Both the position numbers and the translations under genes were made by a program. Under the pieces are notes generated by a model, which saw only the letters and a program-made list of their open reading frames with translations, was not told the DNA's origin and did no database searches. Below, in pieces: positions 52,001-61,000 of a DNA stretch of 64,000 bases. How positions within the stretch are numbered: the stretch's first letter is position 1; every line of letters starts with the position of its first letter. The stretch spans positions 1,096,494-1,160,493 of the forward strand of contig NW_003116447.1 of assembly GCF_000003605.2 (NCBI RefSeq). The letters are read 5' to 3'. Source of the DNA: Saccoglossus kowalevskii. Lineage: Eukaryota; Hemichordata; Enteropneusta; Harrimaniidae.

Positions 52001-55000
52001 CTCCGCGCTCAGCTGGATATGGCTATGGAGCACCTCCTTCACGATCTCCTCATGGTAGCGGCTATTTGCATGATCAGCCACCAGCTTCTCCCAAAGGGAG
52101 TGACCGCTATGGTTACCCTGACGAGCATTACCGAGACCCCTCTCCCCCAGGTAGTGATAGGTTTGATACTATCCCTAGTCGGGATAGATATGGTTCCCAA
52201 CCACAAGATGATTACGGACAGCCCCCAGATGATCGTTACAGTAAGTTTAGATGTAGTAATGGTGGCTGGAATAGATTTTGTTATCCTAAATCTCACTGTC
52301 CTTGGTGTTTTTATTTTTTTTGGCATTGCTCAAATATATCAACGTTTTGTTGATGAATCACATTTTTTTAGACTCCCAGATTTGCAACACGTGTTTGCGT
52401 TGAAAGAAGTTGGTGGCTGACTTTCTATCCTGCTCTTTTACACTGCCGTAACAACAAAATTAAAATGCATGTCCTGACTAAAATATAGTTGTTAGTCGCA
52501 TTCTTCGCAAATTTATCAATTGATTTCATTCATTTTAACCTACTGACTGCATAATAAAATTACTCATTAACTACAGATGACACGCTGCAAAATGTTTCTG
52601 ATCAATTTGTACAATAATATAGAAGTATGCCCTCTATGGCAAAAGTTGACATTATTCCTGGATTGCCAATCCTAGCTTTACAGCCTGGATAGGTCAATTC
52701 TGCGTGTACTGCATTTTTAGGAAAGATAGTTTTTACACGTAATAACCGGATTCTACATACTGGCAGCCTATTTGGAAATATTGAAAGTAAATCCAATGTT
52801 TCATAAATTGGTAATTTGTAAATTTCCGGGTCTTACTGAGTTGTTTTATTAGAAGTGGTGCATATAAGAACTACCAGTAAATTTATTTCATTTGTTAATA
52901 ATTATCCCAAAAAATGGTCATTAGATTTGATGATAATCAAAAACGTAGTTTTCTATGTCAGTTCAGCATCGCAATTGCCCATCCTGTAGTAATCATGTGT
53001 AGTGTGGTTTTCTGGCTAAATTTATATTTGATATCATTGCAATTTTTCTGAGTCGGTAGTAATGATACATCCTTATAAACTGCACCCACTAGTGTCATTA
53101 ATTAGTCATTTTGTACATCTGTCAGTTCTTAGCTATGTCTGGGGCTCACCATGAGATGTCTCTGGCAAAGGAAATCATTTACTTTGATCATATCTGCTCT
53201 ATTAGTGAAATTTTGTAAAATGATCTGTAATAAATTCTGACTATACAACTTATTAAGTGCCCAGGAAAAGAATATTAATCTTACTTAAAAATGTGCCTCA
53301 CAGCTTTTTGTTAGAAAAGAAAATTATTTTCACAAATAAACAAAATTTTTATGACAATATTACAAACCTATGACACTAAGACAAAATGTCATGGAAACAG
53401 GTCAAAATTTTCATCTATACACTGGTTTCTATGGTGAGATTATTTTTTCATATCTCTCAAAGTTTTGCTCGGTGACATAGATCATGACAAAGACTAGTAT
53501 TACTCGGTATTGATAGAAATCCCAATAGTCCTGACATATTTCAAAAAATTGACATAATTTACTGGTAGTCAGTTTTCAGTATGATAAATGCTTCCTTTAT
53601 TAGAATGCTGTGAGAAATAATACATTGCGTATATGTGCAGTAACCTGCTCAGTAGTGCAAAATTTGAAATCCGCTCTTAACTTTTTTAACAGCTTTCACA
53701 AATCAATCTTTTTACCGTTAATAGAGAAAATAATGATTAAGGGATGTACTTTACTTTCTCATGATAACACGCTATAATTGTGATTACAGGAGCACCATCG
53801 GTTGGCAGTAGTCGCTATAATGAACCTCCAGAACCATATCAACAGAGGTATACCCAACCTATGGGTGAAACACCACCAATGCAAAGGGCTCCACTAGCTC
53901 CAATGGAAACAACTGGGAGTACAGATCAACTTAGAAGGCCGCCACCAGTACATGATCCATATGGTAAGAATTCTGTGGTCTCTGTGACGAATCTCTAGCT
54001 CACATTCTGTGAGACAAAACAGTTTAAAAGTTGTCCTCCCCATTCTTTAGCACTTCTTTCTTTACCCCTCCATTCCCATGCACCAATCTTCGTCTGAAAC
54101 TAGAATTTTCCCGGTACTCTTCTTCTGAATTCTGAGAATTTCAACCCTTTCACTGCCATTGTTGGCTGCTCGCAAAATACTGTAACTTTACATTGCGATA
54201 AATGCAGGATTTAAATGTGTTTATGGAGACAACTTTTTTGAAAACCACTGACAACCCTGTCTTGAAAATCCCAGTGGAACGTACACTGCTTACAATATTC
54301 TATGATTTCTTTGTACTTGCAAAATAAAATTAAATCGGTTTACATCACTCCTGTTCAAAAAGCTGTTCAAAATTTACGATAATTGTTGTATTACAATATC
54401 CACATAGGTAGAGCAGGCCCAGAAAGAAAATGTGTTTCTGGTCAAGGTAACAAATATCTGCAAAATAAAAATAACAATTTTGAAAATTGAAAGAAAATAT
54501 CAATACCAACATTTTTATGAGAAACTTGTCTGTGATTGGGTTATAAATGGCTTTGAATTCTGTAGCCTGTTATTTCTTTCTTCTTCACTGTCTTTACTTT
54601 CTTGCCTTTGTATCCTTTCTTCTTCTCAATGTTTACTAATAGTTATGTCAGCACCAGAGGAAAGACAGCAGGCCCCAGGGCCAGAGCAAGATGATCCGCC
54701 AGGCAGTAGAAATTCCAGATCTTCTCTGCCAGATTCCAGACCATCCACCCTTGATAGAAGGCCCAGAGGTATTCATTATAGTTATGCTGGAGCAGAATTA
54801 ATCTATAATTTCATACTATTATCACTCTGTAGAGCATTTCTGACTAGCCGTGTAGCTGTGTTCGTTTACAGTGTTTTTCTCTCTCACTATTTTGCAGATC
54901 AGAGGTGGCGTGCTCCCGATTTACAGGAGGTTATCGAATATTTAAGTCATCCAAATGATGCAATTGTGTCCAATGCAGCGTCTTATCTACAGCATTTAAC

Positions 55001-58000
55001 CTATGGAGATGATCCTATCAAAAATAAAACCAGGTATGTCACTCGCATAGTCAACCATCTTGGATCGAACCATTATAATCATGGGGACAATGCTTAATAT
55101 TTGAGGGTTTGACAATTTTCAAAATGCCATCTACGGTACAATGGATTTCATATGGTCAAATTCATACAACTTTAGACTATACATGTTGTGACAAATATTT
55201 TAATCATTTCAAACGATCCACCCATTGTACCTATGATCCAGTCATAACGAATGTTGCCATTTTCTTTGAATATTAGATTCTTGGTCCTGAATTTGTTATC
55301 CAGAATTATTGTTAATGTACATCTTTAGTACAAATGTATTTGCCCAGGAAGTTCAAAAGTACCACTGCTTGTGAATTACCACGTTGAATGTCAAGAGCAT
55401 AGTTTCTTGAAATATTACATCGTGTGTTCATACTTCCAGGGGTCTTGGTGGTATTCCCCCACTGGTGGAGCTTCTTGGACACCCAACACCTGAAATTCAG
55501 CGCAGTGCCTGCGGTGCTCTGCGAAACATTTCATACGGTAAACAGAATGAAGAAAACAAAGTAGCCATCAAGAACGCTGGTGGTATCCCGGCATTAATTA
55601 GGCTACTGCGATCAACGCCAGATGTCGACGTAAGGGAACTTGTTACTGGTGTCCTCTGGAATCTGTCTTCTGCAGAGGTATGGGTTCAATAAAGATTTGT
55701 GAGATGAGGGTTATAGGTCGTTGCACTGTGACGTCTTGTGTGTACATTTTTGCCAACCTGCATAACAAATGTACCGTAAAATACTTTATTTTCGCTTGGA
55801 AGTTATTTTCGATATTTTCGCTGAAGAAATGATTCAGTTAAAATAGCATCAATCTAATATTGTATTTTTCCTATATTTTACATTTAACTCGTTAATTTAG
55901 CTGTGATTGAAGTTTGTTTTAGGCCAGAATAAAGTTGTCATATTGTTATATCTCAATGTTACAGCCATTAAAGAAGCCGATTATTGACGATGGTCTGGCG
56001 GTGATGACCAACGTTGTCATCATTCCACATTCTGGATGGGATAGGAATGTAGATGAAGACACTAAACCGAGAGATGTACCATTATCGACTGTATTCCGTA
56101 ATACCACAGGATGCCTTAGGTAACTGATTTTGTCAATATATTACATTAAAACCAGTTATTGTAAAGGGGTTAATTATACACTTGGTTTGAATTTTGCTTA
56201 TTTCGCTGACTGGAAATTGCGCTAAATTAAAACCCAGTGAATATGTAAAATTTAGCATAGAACACATTATTTAAATGATAAAACTGTGAATTTTAAAACC
56301 CACTGAATATGTCTGCAATGGTAAATCAGTGAAATTTAAACCCAGTGAAAATTAGTCATTTTACAGTATTCAGATTCCGGTCATCATATGTGTATCATTC
56401 TTATTCCTTACTTTTGTCAGAATTTTTGAAAAGGCAAACTCAATCTTTATGAAATTAGTTTTTCCTCTTAAATTTGAAATACACACCACTATCGATCTCA
56501 TAAAATAAAGTTGACCAGAAACTTTTAATTTTTTAATTTGACCTTGTAGTCTGACAACCATACATTTGTATCTTGCCTGCCAATAATATGTACAGTGTTG
56601 ACAACGACAGTATTTTTAACTCCATCGCCAAAAACAAACATCACAAACATGTGATTTTGAAAAAAAAGGTTATCGGTTTAGGTACTGGATACTTTCATAA
56701 ACTTTGTTAAAGTCCAATGATGAATTCTATGTGATCAAACAATGTATTTTACATGGAACCCACATCAGACCAGACATGCCACAATGATCATTTTGCTTTA
56801 AAACTACCATGTACCAGTAATTTTTTGATAGGGAAATCTGCTTTCTGAATTTTTACCACCGTACTGATTCATACATTTCTTGATACAGAAAGACAAAGAA
56901 GTGCAAAATATAACTGTCCATGCATACTTGCAGTGACTCAATATCTACTTACGTAATTATATCATGTTTATCTGCTTTACAGAAACGTGAGTTCAGCTGG
57001 CCCTGAGGCACGAACCAAGATGAGAGAATGTGAAGGATTAGTTGATGCTTTGATATTCGTAATTAGGTCAGCTATTGGCAAGAATGACATGGATAATAAG
57101 GTCAGTTCATGCTTTCACATGCCTTTATCCTTGATTAGGTTGTAGTATTTGCAGTCTTAGTCCAAGATGTTTGGAAGTACTGTATTTGCTCTATTAGTAG
57201 CATCACATATTCTTGGTCTATGGTCAAAATAAGTTATATTTTACTGTCCCTGCCATATTGTTGCGAAAACCAAATCGGCAACATTGCCAGCTAAGTTGCT
57301 GACTGGTTTGTAATGCACGTCTCAAAATCGTTACTTAATTAGAACTGGTTAATTTAAATCACTTTTACAAAGGTACACCGTTTTGCTAAATGCGTGAAAT
57401 TACGAGCGTTCTAACATGCATCAGACACACCAGCGACTAAAGCATCCAGACATTTCCGACTAGCACACCCCATCGATTTTGTTTGTTAACTCAACTCAAA
57501 AGTATAAAATTGCTAGTATGCAGAAGTTGAGGACGAGATTAATCAGAATAAGGATGTGAAAGGAAAATAGAGATTACTGTATTAATGATTTTTGCCTTGA
57601 CTCCAAATTAAATAATTCATTTGTTTCATATTTTAAATTCTTGTATGTTTGAGTTCTCTCTGGGTAATTGCGGGAGGTCATTCCACTTTGTACACATTCA
57701 CAATTTGTAAATGATTCTGTGGTTTTTAAAATTGATTGTAACAATAGTGTTCATTTCACCCCACATGAAATGTTATTCCCCATATCCCGCTAGATTTGCT
57801 ATGTTGTTACAACTATTTATCCAGTGTGCCAGATTAAATAACTGTGCATGCATGACCTTAGTGTCCCTGTGTGTGATAATTTGACAAGTGATAAGAGTCA
57901 TGTTACCACGGATATCAGCATGGTAGTCTTCACCTTTCAGTTAAGGTTAATACCAGTGCTGGGAAGTTAATATGGAATTGAATTGCTATTAAGTACAGGG

Positions 58001-61000
58001 AGTTGCCTGGTTACAAATTAAAATACTTATTAGATGATATTTGGACAGACATTACTGTGTTAAGTTCTTAATTATGTATGTTCTCTTAAAGCGAGAGGGT
58101 TGTCACCTGCGCGCACACACACGGGAATTGAGTTTCAATGGACAATAACATGTGCTAAAAACGCAAAGGCTCATGGGTAACCACTTGTTTGTATACAATG
58201 ACATGCTATGGTCATCTGACGCATGCACAGGTGACGACTCCCCCGCTTTAAAACATGCTACATCAAAGTTTATTGGTAGCACTTTGATTCATATACACTT
58301 AAATCCAACGTACTTAGAGCGCTACAGTTGTTTAGCTACAACATGTTTGATATGTATATGTTTGTTTGTTTACATGTAATTGGATTACACACTGCATGGC
58401 GACTGTATCGCTTTAATGGAATTAGACAGGTGGTCTTTCTATTTCATAAATATGACAAATATTTTTTAGTACAACGTCAATTTTTGTCAAATGTTTGAAA
58501 ATGGGGTGTAAATAAATAACAATGCTTATTTGATTAAATTGAATGTCAGTGTTGAGACAAGTGTACAAATTTTAGTGTCATCATCCATTATATTGGCCCT
58601 TTAGTTCATTTGACCGAACGAACCATTGCCAAATAAGCAGTCACTGGTCACATACAGGATACTGGTCATATTACATGTAAATTCCATTGTGACTGCCCAA
58701 AGGTGTTTACAATTGGCTGGTGGTCAATAACACCAGCAGGGCTTACCCTTCAGAGTTGAGAGGGCACCTTATTTTCAAGGCCACAATTAATAAAATTGCA
58801 TTATCAAAGGGCAACATGGAAAAGTTATCGTGCAGCAGCCATTGCTGACTGATTTATGTTCTAATCTTTTCCCATCGGGTTTCCTTCAACAAAGCATTGC
58901 ATAAGATTACCCCTAATACATTTTATCAACATGAAAGCAAGGCTTAGAACACAAATACTCGGGGGGGAATAGTCGGCGCTTACTTGGGGAAATTTGCTTT
59001 TGATGCCTCCATGAAATTTAAGAACTGACACAGGTTTGACTGTAGCTTAATATTGGTATATCCTGTGGACCATTTTATTTTCGCCACTATGGTATTAATT
59101 TTTGCATTTTTACAACTTGAGGGCATTCACGAGGATGAAGTTTCGCAAAAATTTCTGCAACTCGCTATTTCATTTATCCAAAATGAAATTTCCTTTGCTA
59201 CACAATTGCATGGTTTTTCCTCTATTACAGCCATTCTGTGAATTTTTCGTACAGTTGGTTAGCAAGATTGTTCGCAATTTTGCAAAGCATTTTGGCAGTT
59301 GCTTGTTCTAAACTTGGTGTCTTTGCTTGACAGATGGCGTACTGTGTTTGATTTACTATTTCATAAGGTGATCAACATGATGATTTGCAAACTTTCTGTA
59401 CATTTTCAATAATAATTCTTCATTTCTAGTTTATCTACACTGTGTGTGATTTAGGAAACACTTCAAAATAATTTGTCCATATATTTTAATGAACATGTTT
59501 CATTTTGAAAAACTGCCCCTCGTATAGCATGAAAATGGAATGACCTAAACCATAGACCCTCCAGTAGAGGGAGGAGGGTCTGGAGGATCTGGAGGGTCTA
59601 TGCCTGAACTGTGCGCATGTCAATACAACATTTGATAAAAAACAGTGTTTTACAGTAAGTCTCCGAAGTATTGGGGCTACCAATTTGCAAACTCGCTAGT
59701 GAACTGGCTAACTGCTTGGGTTATGTCTAAACATTTTACTATTTCATAAGGTGATAAACAGTTGCAAGTCATGTAAACCAACTGACTGAATAATTCTCAG
59801 ATTGGCTGTAACAAGTATTCAACTCACAAATTAATGAGGTTTACGGTATTTAGTGATGTGAAATATTATAACATTGATGCAATATGACTTCATAATTACT
59901 GCTGAAGTTTTCAATCTTGGTAGATTATATCTGATTAACCTGGCATGACCTGTATATAATACGATTTGTTGTGCCTGATCTTTTACTCTGACATGACACT
60001 TAATACAGGGCAAGTACACAGGGTTATCACATTACATCTTTAGCAAATTTATGTTTGAAAAATTAGACAGTTGATGATTATCATAAATATTAGGGTTTAA
60101 CTGCTACTGAAAACTGTTTGAATAGCCCCCTGTAGGAAGATTGTAATGCATCAGGTCCTCTCTGATTAATAAAGTTTATTATTTATTACTTATTTACTCC
60201 TTCACTGGGATTGGTTGAAGAAAACCAAATATGACCTTTGCACTATATAGACTACTTTTCCGGAAGTCGAAGATGCGGATTTTCGCATGCGTGTTTATGC
60301 GAAAAGCTGTATCTTCGACAATTGGAGTGTAACGTAAACTTGCACGCGTGATATTGTGCTTCTGGGTGTACCAATTGAAGTAACATAAATAAAATTCTTT
60401 TCTATCGACTATTAGTAAACTGACATGTTTGTATTTTCCGCCATGACAAAGCAGGAGTATTTTTGCACCCCAGTTTTGCTACTTCCGGAAAAGTGGTCTT
60501 ATAGTGCTGATGTATTTAAATCTCAGATAAGATTTCGGGCCGTTTGTCGTCATAGTGAATTATTAGGGGTGTGTTTCTGAGATTGTAACATTTATGCTCA
60601 TATTACAGTCCAGATTTCAGTATAATTTAAATCATTATCAACAAGTAACTCAGGGACTGGTATTTGAGGAGGCCCTCTATGTCAATCTTACTTTCACACC
60701 ATGGCCATAGGGGGCGCTGCACCATGCTATAGGTCTATTTTTATTCAGATCTCGTACCACTAATTGAATCTCCATAGGCAACAATGTTAACATATGACGA
60801 GATTGCTATATGAAAATCATGAACAAAGTTGAAAACATGGCTCAAAAATGGGAAATCAACAAGCCAAAAACACCAAGATTAGAACATCTAAATACACACA
60901 GAATAAACCCACAGGTACACAGCCACTAAGTCGTAAACAAAAGACCACATGTTAGTCTCACCTTTGACCCAAGTGATACACGCCCTCAAACAGGGCGCAC

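Noticed and set aside
51928-52420. Overlapping frames at 51938-52420 (+) and 52039-52326 (-)
   Set aside because: They are shadows of coding exon 7, whose true frame is fixed by the splice phases on both sides.
54432-55097. 221-codon open frame as a separate intronless gene
   Set aside because: It joins intron sequence, exon 9, the 129-nt in-frame intron and exon 10 of the catenin gene.
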